Below are positions 1 to 8,409 of a stretch of 64,000 nucleotides of DNA, in pieces (the first letter of the stretch is position 1; each line of letters starts with the position of its first letter). Under the pieces are notes generated by a model. It did no database searches. It worked only from the letters and a program-made list of their open reading frames with translations, and was not told the origin of the DNA. The position numbers and the translations under genes were made by a program. Origin of the DNA: Streptomyces sp. CG 926 (lineage in GTDB: Bacteria; Actinomycetota; Actinomycetes; Streptomycetales; Streptomycetaceae); assembly GCF_003148825.1 (NCBI RefSeq), contig NZ_QGGZ01000003.1:186001-250000 (forward strand). The letters run 5' to 3'.

Positions 1-37
1 CCAGGCCGCCGGCGATCTTCTTCGTGGCGGCGATCAT
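1..37 (-). CDS. Possible 5' end of a gene running off the window
   Basis: On the minus strand an ATG at 37 follows a purine-rich ribosome-binding stretch (GGGAGAGGTGGGG). The first twelve codons read MIAATKKIAGGL. That is too little to identify a product. It could be the start of a real gene transcribed away from the transporter at 273, or chance. The interval 38-272 would then be a divergent promoter region; it is noticeably AT-rich for this genome around 120-230. Confidence 0.3.
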   Translation of the reverse strand, partial: MIAATKKIAGGL

Positions 38-272
38 CCGCCCCACCTCTCCCTCGCAGTTCCATCGCTGGACTTCCGCGCCGCAACGTCCCATGCGGGC
101 CGCTCAGGAGAAGGTATGACAAGCCGTACAAAATGCTTAATCACCCTTGAGTGCTAATTTGTAGGCCATTTGCCCGTATTATTCACCGCTCACCTTTACT
201 CTCCATTACCGTTCATTTACCGAGTGTTGAGACTCCCGCCGCTTCATCCCTCCCCCGAGGAGACGGGAACCC

Positions 273-2723
273 ATGACAGTCACTTCCCCCACCCGTCCGA
301 CCCGGGAGATCCGCAAGGACCTCCCGACAGACTTCTCCGCCTCCATCGCCGTCTTCCTGATCGCCCTGCCGCTCTCGCTCGGCATCGCCCTGGCCACCGG
401 CGCCCCGCTCCAGGCGGGGCTGGTCGCCGCGGCGGTCGGCGGGATCGTCGGCGGTTGGCTCGGTGGCGCTCCGCTCCAGGTGAGCGGGCCCGCTGCCGGA
501 CTCACCGTGGTCACCGCCGAGTTGATCCAGCACTACGGATGGCGCACCACCTGCGGGATCACCGTGCTCGCCGGCGTGTGCCAGCTCGGCCTCGCCGCGC
601 TGCGCACGGCCCGGTCGGCCCTGATGGTCAGCCCCGCCATCGTGCACGGTCTGCTCGCCGGAATCGGCGTGACGATCGCTCTCGCCCAGCTGCACATCGT
701 GCTCGGCGGCAACCCGCAGAGCTCCGCCGTGGCCAACGTCCTCGGGCTGCCCGCACAGTTGGCCGATCTGCACCCCGCGGCTCTCGGCGTCAGCGCCCTG
801 ACCCTCGCCGTCCTGCTCGCCTGGCCCTGGCTGCCCGGACGGGCCGGCCGGGCCCTGCGCAAGGCCCCCGCCGCACTGGCCGCCGTGGCCGTGGCCACCG
901 CCGCCGCGTCGTTGTCCGGGCTCGCGCTGCCCCGGGTGGACCTGCCGTCCTGGCGCAGCCACGCCCTGCCCGAGCTGCCCGAGGGCCCCGTCCTCGGTAT
1001 CCTCGCCGCCGTCCTGACCATCGCCCTGGTCGGCAGCGTGCAGTCCCTGCTCTCCGCGGTCGCGACGGACAAGCTGATCGCCTCCGAGCGGCGTACGGGC
1101 AACCGCCCGCCGCGGGCCGACCTCAATCGCGAGCTGTGGGGTCAGGGTGCGGCGAACATCGTCTCCGGCGCGCTCGGCGGACTGCCCGTCTCGGGTGTGG
1201 CCGTCCGAAGTGTGGCCAACGTCAAGTCCGGTGCGGTCAGCCGCAGATCGACCATGCTGCACGGCCTCTGGGTCGTGCTGGCGGCCGGCCTGCTCGTCCC
1301 GGTCCTCGACCTGATCCCGCTGGCCGCGCTGGCCGCGCTCGTGATGGCGGTCGGCGTACAGATGGTCAGCATCACCCACCTGCGCAGCGTCACCCGGCAC
1401 CGCGAGATCCTGGTCTACGGCACGACCATCGTCGCCGTGGTCCTCGGCGGGGTCCTCGAAGGCGTGGCCATCGGTATCGCGGTGGCCGTCGCACTGGCCC
1501 TGCACCGGCTCGCCCGGACCCGGATCACCGTGGACCGATCGGACGACGGGGTCCACCGGGTGCGTGCCCGAGGGCAGTTGACCTTCCTGGCGGTACCCCG
1601 GCTGAGCCGCGTGCTGAACCAGATTCCGCACGCCGGGCACGCGGTGATCGAGCTGGACGGCTCGTTCATGGACCACGCGGCCTACGAGACGCTGCACGAC
1701 TGGCAGGACTCCCACCTGGCGCACGGGGGCTCGCTGGAGGTCACCGGCCGCGCCGGATCGTCGGCGCGACTGCCCGAGCCCGTACCCGTGGACGCGTCCA
1801 CCGACACGTCCACCGGGTCCGACGGCCGGCCCGCCGACGCGAGCCACCACGGGGACCGGTCCCGCCGCGCACCGCAGCGCGGGGTGCACCAGTGCTGCCG
1901 GCCTTGGACACCGTGGCAGAACCACTGCGACCACCGCGCCGCGGGCACCCGTACGATCACCGCCGCCGCCGCGGCCAAGGCGGCTGCGGCGACCACCGAG
2001 GCGCGGGCGGAGGCAGCCGCCGAGCAGGCCGGTCCGATCGCGCCCCGGCGGCGCGGCGCGGGCCAACTGGCCAGCGGGATCAGTGCCTTCCAGCGCGACA
2101 CCGCGCCCCACGTGCGGGACGAGCTGGCCCGACTGGCCCGCGAGGGGCAGCGGCCCTCCCAGCTCTTCCTCACCTGTGCGGACTCCCGCCTGGTCACCAG
2201 CATGATCACGGCCAGCGGGCCGGGCGATCTGTTCACGGTCCGCAATGTCGGCAATCTGGTCCCGCTGCCCGGCGCGGAGTCCACCGACGACTCCGTCGCC
2301 GCGGCCATCGAGTACGCCGTGGACGTACTGCAGGTCGACAGCATCACGGTGTGCGGGCACTCGGGCTGCGGGGCCATGCAGGCTCTGCTCTCGTCCACGC
2401 CCGGGGCCCCGATGACCCCGCTGCGCCGCTGGCTGAAGCACGGGCTGCCCAGCTTGGAGCGGATGGCCAGCCGCCACCACGCCTGGGCCCGGATCTCGGG
2501 TCGGCTCCCGGCGGACGCGGTGGAGCAGCTGTGTCTGACCAATGTGGTCCAGCAGCTGGAGCATCTGCGGGCCCACGAATCGGTGGCCAGGCGGCTCGCC
2601 GAGGGCACCTTGGAGCTGCACGGGATGTACTTCCACGTGGGCGAGGCGCAGGCGTATCTGCTGTCCGAGGGCGAGGACTTCTTCGACTGCCGGGTCTTCG
2701 ACAGCGTGGGCCAGCACGCCTGA
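273..2723 (+). CDS. SulP-family anion transporter fused to beta-carbonic anhydrase
   Basis: 816 residues. About the first 430 residues form a SulP/SLC26 membrane domain with repeated hydrophobic helices. A short STAS-like region follows (about 430-490), then a low-complexity linker, then a beta-class carbonic anhydrase domain from about 590. The zinc-site motifs are visible: C635-x-D-x-R639 (CADSR) and H696-x-x-C699 (HSGC). In this known fusion class the transporter is thought to move bicarbonate or another anion while the cytoplasmic anhydrase interconverts CO2 and bicarbonate; substrate here is inferred, not shown. A GAGGAGA ribosome-binding site precedes the ATG. The gene is monocistronic, with a hairpin terminator at 2755-2790. 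The linker is rich in Ala, Arg and His and looks unstructured. Confidence 0.93.
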   Translation: MTVTSPTRPTREIRKDLPTDFSASIAVFLIALPLSLGIALATGAPLQAGLVAAAVGGIVGGWLGGAPLQVSGPAAGLTVVTAELIQHYGWRTTCGITVLAGVCQLGLAALRTARSALMVSPAIVHGLLAGIGVTIALAQLHIVLGGNPQSSAVANVLGLPAQLADLHPAALGVSALTLAVLLAWPWLPGRAGRALRKAPAALAAVAVATAAASLSGLALPRVDLPSWRSHALPELPEGPVLGILAAVLTIALVGSVQSLLSAVATDKLIASERRTGNRPPRADLNRELWGQGAANIVSGALGGLPVSGVAVRSVANVKSGAVSRRSTMLHGLWVVLAAGLLVPVLDLIPLAALAALVMAVGVQMVSITHLRSVTRHREILVYGTTIVAVVLGGVLEGVAIGIAVAVALALHRLARTRITVDRSDDGVHRVRARGQLTFLAVPRLSRVLNQIPHAGHAVIELDGSFMDHAAYETLHDWQDSHLAHGGSLEVTGRAGSSARLPEPVPVDASTDTSTGSDGRPADASHHGDRSRRAPQRGVHQCCRPWTPWQNHCDHRAAGTRTITAAAAAKAAAATTEARAEAAAEQAGPIAPRRRGAGQLASGISAFQRDTAPHVRDELARLAREGQRPSQLFLTCADSRLVTSMITASGPGDLFTVRNVGNLVPLPGAESTDDSVAAAIEYAVDVLQVDSITVCGHSGCGAMQALLSSTPGAPMTPLRRWLKHGLPSLERMASRHHAWARISGRLPADAVEQLCLTNVVQQLEHLRAHESVARRLAEGTLELHGMYFHVGEAQAYLLSEGEDFFDCRVFDSVGQHA

Positions 2724-2754
2724 ACCGATACCCTCCCGTATTCGTGCAATCGTT

Positions 2755-2790
2755 TGGCCCCTTCCCGTCCTCCGCGGCGGGGAGGGGCCA
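2755..2790 (+). terminator. Hairpin terminator after the SulP/carbonic anhydrase gene
   Basis: Arms TGGCCCCTTCCCG and CGGGGAGGGGCCA pair with one mismatch around a 10-nt loop. There is no long T run, as is usual in actinobacteria. It lies about 30 bp after the stop codon. Confidence 0.75.
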
Positions 2791-2925
2791 TTCGCACTCC
2801 GTTCTCGCGCGGCCCGGATCGTGATATAGGTCTAAACCAATTCTCGGCTACCCCTTGTCACCTGGGCCGCTGACTGATGAGCTATGCCCGGGGACACAAC
2901 GGACACCCTGGGAAAGGGAGATGTC

Positions 2926-4881
2926 GTGAGCAATGAGAGCCTGGCCAATCTGCTCAAGGAGGAGCGGCGGTTCGCACCGCCCGCCGATCTGGCCGCCGCC
3001 GCCAACGTGACCGAGGCTGCGTACGCACAGGCCGACGCGGACCGGCTGGGCTTCTGGGCCGAGCAGGCCCGGCGGCTGACCTGGGCCACCGAGCCGACCG
3101 AGACGCTCGACTGGACGAACCCGCCCTTCGCGAAGTGGTTCGCGGACGGCAAGCTCAACGTCGCGTACAACTGCGTGGACCGCCACGTCGAGGCCGGCAA
3201 CGGCGACCGCGTCGCCATCCACTTCGAGGGCGAGCCCGGCGACAGCCGCGCGATCACCTACGCCGAGCTCAAGGACGAGGTCTCCAAGGCCGCCAACGCC
3301 CTCACCGAGCTGGGCGTCGAGGCCGGCGACCGGGTCGCCGTCTACCTGCCGATGATCCCGGAGGCGGTCGTCGCGATGCTCGCGTGCGCCCGTGTCGGCG
3401 CCGCACACTCCGTGGTCTTCGGCGGTTTCTCCGCCGACGCCGTCGCCTCCCGCATCCAGGACGCCGACGCCAAGCTGGTCATCACCGCCGACGGCGGCTA
3501 CCGCCGCGGCAAGCCCACCGCCCTGAAGCCCGCCATCGACGAGGCCGTCGCCAAGTGTCCGCAGGTCGAGCACGTGCTCGTGGTGCGCCGCACCGGCCAG
3601 GACACCGCCTTCACCGAGGGCCGCGACGTCTGGTGGCACGAGGTGGTCGGCCGGCAGTCCGCCGAGCACACCCCGCAGCCCTTCGACGCCGAGCACCCGC
3701 TCTTCATCCTCTACACCTCGGGGACCACGGGTAAGCCGAAGGGCATCCTGCACACCTCCGGCGGCTACCTCACGCAGGCCGCGTACACCCACCACGCGGT
3801 GTTCGACCTGAAGCCGGAGACCGACGTCTACTGGTGCACCGCCGACATCGGCTGGGTGACCGGGCACTCCTACATCGTCTACGGGCCGCTCGCGAACGGC
3901 GCCACCCAGGTGATGTACGAGGGCACCCCCGACACCCCGCACCAGGGCCGGTTCTGGGAGGTCGTCCAGAAGTACGGCGTCACCATCCTCTACACGGCGC
4001 CCACGGCCATCCGCACGTTCATGAAGTGGGGCGACGACATCCCCGCGAAGTTCGACCTGTCGAGCCTGCGTGTGCTGGGCTCGGTCGGCGAGCCGATCAA
4101 CCCCGAGGCCTGGATCTGGTACCGCAAGCACATCGGCGGCGACCGCTGCCCGATCGTGGACACCTGGTGGCAGACCGAGACCGGCGCGATGATGATCTCC
4201 CCGCTGCCGGGCGTCACCGCCACCAAGCCGGGCTCCGCACAGCGCGCCCTGCCCGGAATCTCCGCCACCGTCGTGGACGACGAGGCGCGCGAGGTCCCCG
4301 ACGGCGGGGGCGGCTACCTGGTCCTCACCGAGCCGTGGCCGTCGATGCTGCGCACCATCTGGGGCGACGACCAGCGGTTCATCGACACCTACTGGTCGCG
4401 CTTCGAGGGCAAGTACTTCGCCGGTGACGGTGCCAAGAAGGACGACGACGGCGACATCTGGCTGCTCGGCCGGGTGGACGACGTGATGCTGGTGTCCGGC
4501 CACAACATCTCGACCACCGAGGTCGAGTCGGCGCTCGTCTCGCACCCGTCGGTCGCCGAGGCGGCCGTGGTCGGCGCGAACGACGAGACCACCGGTCAGG
4601 CCATCGTGGCCTTCGTCATCCTGCGCGGCAGCGCCTCCGAGACCGAGAACCTGGTCGCGGACCTGCGCAACCACGTGGGCAACACGCTCGGCCCGATCGC
4701 CAAGCCGAAGCGGATCCTGCCGGTCCAGGAGCTGCCGAAGACCCGCTCGGGCAAGATCATGCGCCGTCTGCTGCGCGACGTCGCGGAGAACCGCGCGGTC
4801 GGTGACGTCACCACGCTCGCCGACTCCTCGGTCATGGACCTGATCCAGAGCAAGCTCCCGGCCGCCGGTAGCGAGGACTGA
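2926..4881 (+). CDS. acs: Acetyl-coenzyme A synthetase (AMP-forming)
   Basis: 651 residues. It activates acetate to acetyl-AMP and then acetyl-CoA in the cytoplasm. An ATG at 2884 is in frame, but the GTG at 2926 is preferred because GGGAAAGGGAG lies just before it and the protein then begins VSNESLANLL, as in other Streptomyces Acs. The ANL-superfamily P-loop (YTSGTTGKPKG), the WWQTETG motif, the hinge/GRVDDV segment and the C-terminal RSGKIMRR motif with the acetylatable lysine are all present, and length is normal for the family. It is a single gene ending at a strong terminator. The lysine implies possible control by acetylation, as known for the family. Confidence 0.97.
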   Translation: MSNESLANLLKEERRFAPPADLAAAANVTEAAYAQADADRLGFWAEQARRLTWATEPTETLDWTNPPFAKWFADGKLNVAYNCVDRHVEAGNGDRVAIHFEGEPGDSRAITYAELKDEVSKAANALTELGVEAGDRVAVYLPMIPEAVVAMLACARVGAAHSVVFGGFSADAVASRIQDADAKLVITADGGYRRGKPTALKPAIDEAVAKCPQVEHVLVVRRTGQDTAFTEGRDVWWHEVVGRQSAEHTPQPFDAEHPLFILYTSGTTGKPKGILHTSGGYLTQAAYTHHAVFDLKPETDVYWCTADIGWVTGHSYIVYGPLANGATQVMYEGTPDTPHQGRFWEVVQKYGVTILYTAPTAIRTFMKWGDDIPAKFDLSSLRVLGSVGEPINPEAWIWYRKHIGGDRCPIVDTWWQTETGAMMISPLPGVTATKPGSAQRALPGISATVVDDEAREVPDGGGGYLVLTEPWPSMLRTIWGDDQRFIDTYWSRFEGKYFAGDGAKKDDDGDIWLLGRVDDVMLVSGHNISTTEVESALVSHPSVAEAAVVGANDETTGQAIVAFVILRGSASETENLVADLRNHVGNTLGPIAKPKRILPVQELPKTRSGKIMRRLLRDVAENRAVGDVTTLADSSVMDLIQSKLPAAGSED

Positions 4882-4919
4882 GCCACGGGCCCGCGGTACG
4901 GGCCCACCGCATGACACAC

Positions 4920-4960
4920 CGAAAGGGGCACTCGGCGCGCCGCGCCGGGTGCCCCTTTCG
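4920..4960 (+). terminator. Terminator after acs
   Basis: Perfect 12-bp arms CGAAAGGGGCAC (4920-4931) and GTGCCCCTTTCG (4949-4960) enclose a GC-rich inner stem. It is one of the strongest hairpins in the window and separates acs from nhaA. Confidence 0.88.
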
Positions 4961-5107
4961 CACTTAAAGTGTCGATCGCCGGATACGTCCTCGCGTTCGC
5001 CCTGTAAAGTATTCGAAGCGTAAAGAAAGATCACAGGGTGCGCCGGGAAGTCTGGTCGGCAATGAGCTTCGCCATGCCGTCCAACCGACCCCCGGAGGTG
5101 CCCCCTC

Positions 5108-6541
5108 GTGGCCGCGCCCAGCCCCACCGACCACCAGAGCCGCAAGCTGCTCGGCCGCCTCTCCCTGCCTGAGCTCCGCTTCGTCGGCGATGCCCTGCGC
5201 GCCGAGACCGTCGGCGGCGTGCTGCTCCTGGTGGCCGCGATCGCCGCCCTCCTGTGGGCGAACATCCCCGCCGTCTCCGCGAGCTACTCCAGCGTCTCGT
5301 CCTTCCACATCGGCCCCGCCGCCCTCGGCCTCGACCTCTCGCTCCAGCACTGGGCGGCCGACGGGCTCCTCGCCATCTTCTTCTTCGTCGCCGGCATCGA
5401 GCTCAAGCGCGAACTCGTCGCGGGCGATCTGCGCGACGCCCGGGCGGCCGCGCTCCCGGTGATCGCCGCCCTGTGCGGCATGGCCGCACCCGCGGTGGTC
5501 TACGTCATCGTCAACATCGTGGGCAACGGCTCCACGGACGGCTGGGCCGTACCGACCGCCACCGACATCGCCTTCGCGCTCGCCGTCCTCGCCGTCATCG
5601 GCACCTCGCTGCCGTCCGCCCTGCGCGCCTTCCTGCTGACCCTCGCGGTCGTCGACGACCTCTTCGCCATCCTGATCATCGCGGTGTTCTTCACCAGCGA
5701 CATCGACTTCCTCGCGCTCGGCGGCGCGTTCGTGGGCCTCGCCCTCTTCTGGTTCCTGCTCCGCCGCGAGGTGCACGGCTGGTACATCTACGTTCCGCTC
5801 GCCCTGGTCATCTGGGGCCTGATGTACAACAGCGGCGTCCACGCCACCATCGCCGGCGTCGCCATGGGCCTGATGCTCCGCTGCACCCGCCGCGAAGGCG
5901 AGCGGCAGTCCCCCGGCGAGCACATCGAGCACCTGGTCCGGCCGCTGTCGGCCGGACTCGCCGTACCGCTCTTCGCCCTCTTCTCCGCCGGGGTCTCCCT
6001 CTCCGACAAGGCCATCGCCCAGGTGTTCACCCGGCCCGAGGCCCTCGGTGTCGTGCTCGGCCTCGTCATCGGCAAGGCGGTGGGCATCTTCGGCGGCACC
6101 TGGCTGGCCGCCCGTTTCACCAAGGCCGAACTGAACGAGGACCTCGCCTGGCCGGACGTGCTCGCCGTGGCCTCGCTCGCCGGCATCGGCTTCACCGTCT
6201 CCCTCCTGATCGGCGAACTCGCCTTCGCCGACAACGCCGTCCTCACCTCCGAGGTCAAGGCCGCCGTCCTGATCGGCTCCCTGATCGCCGCCGTGATCGC
6301 GTGCGTCATGCTCAAGCTCCGCAACCGCAAGTACCGGGCGCTCACCGACGCCGAGGAGCGCGACGAGGACCACGACGGCATCCCGGACATCTACGAGGAG
6401 CACAACCCCGAGTACCACCTGCGGATGGCGCGGATCTACGAGGACCGGGCCGCGGAACACCGTCGCCGGGCCGAGGAGGCGGCCGCCGCCGCACTCCGAA
6501 CAGGAGCCGGGTCCACCGCCGAGGGCGACCGTCCGGCATGA
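5108..6541 (+). CDS. nhaA: Na+/H+ antiporter NhaA
   Basis: 477 residues with about twelve hydrophobic helices. The family-typical acidic pair sits in the stretch reading LAVVDDLFAIL, and the TDIAFALAVL segment is typical of NhaA. The protein exchanges external protons for internal sodium at the cytoplasmic membrane. The C-terminal tail after about residue 410 is hydrophilic and acidic, then rich in Ala, Glu and Arg. It is longer than in E. coli NhaA, as is common in actinobacteria. The GTG start is supported by GGAGG nine bases upstream. The next gene starts about 60 bp downstream and may share the transcript. Confidence 0.95.
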   Translation: MAAPSPTDHQSRKLLGRLSLPELRFVGDALRAETVGGVLLLVAAIAALLWANIPAVSASYSSVSSFHIGPAALGLDLSLQHWAADGLLAIFFFVAGIELKRELVAGDLRDARAAALPVIAALCGMAAPAVVYVIVNIVGNGSTDGWAVPTATDIAFALAVLAVIGTSLPSALRAFLLTLAVVDDLFAILIIAVFFTSDIDFLALGGAFVGLALFWFLLRREVHGWYIYVPLALVIWGLMYNSGVHATIAGVAMGLMLRCTRREGERQSPGEHIEHLVRPLSAGLAVPLFALFSAGVSLSDKAIAQVFTRPEALGVVLGLVIGKAVGIFGGTWLAARFTKAELNEDLAWPDVLAVASLAGIGFTVSLLIGELAFADNAVLTSEVKAAVLIGSLIAAVIACVMLKLRNRKYRALTDAEERDEDHDGIPDIYEEHNPEYHLRMARIYEDRAAEHRRRAEEAAAAALRTGAGSTAEGDRPA

Positions 6542-6601
6542 TCTGACTGACGACGCAGGACAGCCGCGCCGCCCGGCAACAGACGACAGAGGGAGAGAGC
6601 G

Positions 6602-7060
6602 ATGAGCGCAGTGGACCAAGAGGCGCAGGGAGCCGAGCGCACACTCGGCCAACTGGTCGCCTCGGCCACCGCCGAGATGTCCGCGCTGGTGCACGACGAG
6701 ATCGCCCTCGCCAAGGCGGAGATCCGCGAGGACGTCAAGCGCGTGGGCAGCGGTTCCGCCTCGATGGTGGCCGCCGGTGTGCTCGCGCTCTTCTCCGTCC
6801 CGGTGCTGACCTTCGCCGCGGCGTACGGGATCCACAACCTCGGGCTCGGGCTCGCCTGGTCCTTCCTCATCGTCGGCGGCGCGTTCCTGCTGATCGCGGG
6901 CCTGCTCGTGCTGATCGGCGTACGCAAGTTCAAGAAGGTCAAGCCGCCGGAGAAGTCCATCGCGTCCGTCAAGCAGACCGCCGCGCTGGTCCAGACCGTC
7001 AAGCCGCACCCGCGGCCGGTGAGTGACAACGCTGTGGGTGTGGCACGCTCGTCCTCATGA
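6602..7060 (+). CDS. Actinobacterial Holin-X-like (phage holin superfamily III) membrane protein
   Basis: 152 residues. An N-terminal helical region of about 50 residues is followed by two transmembrane segments (about 58-80 and 86-108) and a basic cytoplasmic tail. This is the architecture of the actinobacterial 'Holin-X' family. Despite the name it sits in a core operon and not in a prophage; the homologous mycobacterial position (between acs and ephE) carries a similar membrane protein, from memory. Start ATG follows GGGAGAGAG. Its stop overlaps the next start by 4 bp (ATGA), so the two genes are translationally coupled. Function is unknown; a membrane-organising role is only a guess. Confidence 0.8.
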   Translation: MSAVDQEAQGAERTLGQLVASATAEMSALVHDEIALAKAEIREDVKRVGSGSASMVAAGVLALFSVPVLTFAAAYGIHNLGLGLAWSFLIVGGAFLLIAGLLVLIGVRKFKKVKPPEKSIASVKQTAALVQTVKPHPRPVSDNAVGVARSSS

Positions 7061-8016
7061 CAGCGCCCACGCCGGACCCCAGCGTTCCTCCCACAGCTGC
7101 CACGGCGGTACGGCTCGACCTTCCGGGCGCGCGGGCGGTGATGCACCGGGACGTCGCGGCGAACGGCGCCCGCTTCCACGTCGCCGAGGTCGGTGACGGG
7201 CCGCTGGTGCTGCTGCTGCACGGCTTCCCGCAGTTCTGGTGGACCTGGCGGCACCAGATGACCGCGCTCGCCGACGCCGGCTACCGGGCGGTCGCGATGG
7301 ACCTGCGCGGGGTGGGCGGCAGCGACCGCACCCCGCGCGGCTACGACCCCGCCAACCTGGCGCTCGACATCACCGGAGTCGTACGGTCCCTCGGCGAGCC
7401 GGACGCCGCGCTCGTCGGGCACGACCTGGGCGGCTACCTCGCCTGGACGGCGGCCGTGATGCGGCCCAAGCTGGTGCGCCGGCTCGTGGTCTCGTCCATG
7501 CCGCATCCGCGCCGCTGGCGCTCGGCGATGCTGTCGGACTTCGGTCAGACCCGGGCGAGTTCACACATCTGGGGCTTCCAGCGGCCGTTCGTTCCCGAGC
7601 GGCAGCTCGTCGCCGACGGCGGGGCGCTCGTGGGAGAGCTGATCCGGGACTGGTCGGGGCCGCGGCCGCCGGAGGACGAGGATCTGGCCGTGTACCGGCG
7701 GGCCATGTGCATCCCCTCCACCGCGCACTGCTCGATCGAGCCGTACCGCTGGATGATGCGGTCGATGGCGCGGCCCGACGGGATCCAGTTCAACCGGCGG
7801 ATGAAGCGTCCGGTGCGGGTGCCTACGCTGCATCTGCACGGTTCGCTGGACCCGGTGATGCGTACGCGCAGCGCGGCCGGTTCCGGTGAGTACGTCGAAG
7901 CCCCGTACCGGTGGCGGCTGTTCGACGGGCTCGGGCACTTCCCGCACGAGGAGGACCCGGTCGCCTTCTCGTCCGAGCTGGTCAACTGGCTCAAGGACCC
8001 CGAGCCGGACCGCTGA
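7057..8016 (+). CDS. Alpha/beta hydrolase, epoxide-hydrolase-like (EphE type)
   Basis: 319 residues. The oxyanion motif HGFPQFWW, an aspartate nucleophile in GHDLGG, a late acidic residue (GSLDPV) and the catalytic histidine in GLGHFPHEED follow the epoxide hydrolase/haloalkane dehalogenase pattern, with Asp in place of Ser as nucleophile. The gene is coupled to the Holin-X-like gene by an ATGA overlap, and from memory the mycobacterial homologue (EphE) occupies the same position beside marP. Natural substrate is unknown. A lipid or toxic epoxide is plausible. No signal peptide is seen, so it is probably cytoplasmic. Confidence 0.85.
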   Translation: MTAPTPDPSVPPTAATAVRLDLPGARAVMHRDVAANGARFHVAEVGDGPLVLLLHGFPQFWWTWRHQMTALADAGYRAVAMDLRGVGGSDRTPRGYDPANLALDITGVVRSLGEPDAALVGHDLGGYLAWTAAVMRPKLVRRLVVSSMPHPRRWRSAMLSDFGQTRASSHIWGFQRPFVPERQLVADGGALVGELIRDWSGPRPPEDEDLAVYRRAMCIPSTAHCSIEPYRWMMRSMARPDGIQFNRRMKRPVRVPTLHLHGSLDPVMRTRSAAGSGEYVEAPYRWRLFDGLGHFPHEEDPVAFSSELVNWLKDPEPDR

Positions 8017-8214
8017 CGGGGCGACAGTCCGTTCCGGTTCCGGGCGGGCCGCGCGACGGCCGGCGGAACGCGCCTCGGAGCCGGCGACCATCCCCTGAAA
8101 GCAGGGGAGTTCGATCGTGTGCTTGTCCTACGAACATTCAATTGCCTGGCGCATAGGCCAATTGGCCGCCCCTGACGGGATTACGGACCTTGGGGCACGG
8201 GCACAGCTCGGAGT

Positions 8215-8388
8215 ATGAGCTGGACGCACGACTACGGTGACACCGCGCACGAACGCCGCTCGGCAGCTACGCCGGGCACCTACGAGAGGGCCGGCCGGCA
8301 CGGCCACGACCCCCGCCTCGGGATTCCGCTCATCCTGCGCCGACGGGCCCGCTGGGTCTCCGCGCGCCTGCGCCATCCACGGACGTAG
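8215..8388 (+). CDS. Possible small basic protein, 57 residues
   Basis: An uninterrupted frame begins MSWTHDYGDT and ends LRHPRT. About 86 percent of its codons end in G or C, close to the real genes here, and the protein is rich in Arg and His. It fills most of the 393-bp space between the convergent epoxide-hydrolase-like gene and marP. The weakness is the ribosome-binding site: only GGAG almost touching the ATG. No family was recognised. Apart from this frame I see nothing else in 8017-8409. Confidence 0.42.
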   Translation: MSWTHDYGDTAHERRSAATPGTYERAGRHGHDPRLGIPLILRRRARWVSARLRHPRT

Positions 8389-8409
8389 GGACCCGGCGGG
8401 AGCGTCGAC

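Noticed and set aside
213..2717. Long open frame on the minus strand opposite the SulP/carbonic anhydrase gene
   Set aside because: Composition is a GC-bias artefact (Gly/Arg/Asp/Gln rich, no domain), while the plus-strand product has clear domains. The same applies to the long antisense frames over acs, nhaA, codA, the S9 peptidase, purA and the UvrA-like gene.
6602..7060. Phage holin indicating a prophage
   Set aside because: The gene lies in a conserved core operon with no other phage genes; the 'holin' label is only a family name.
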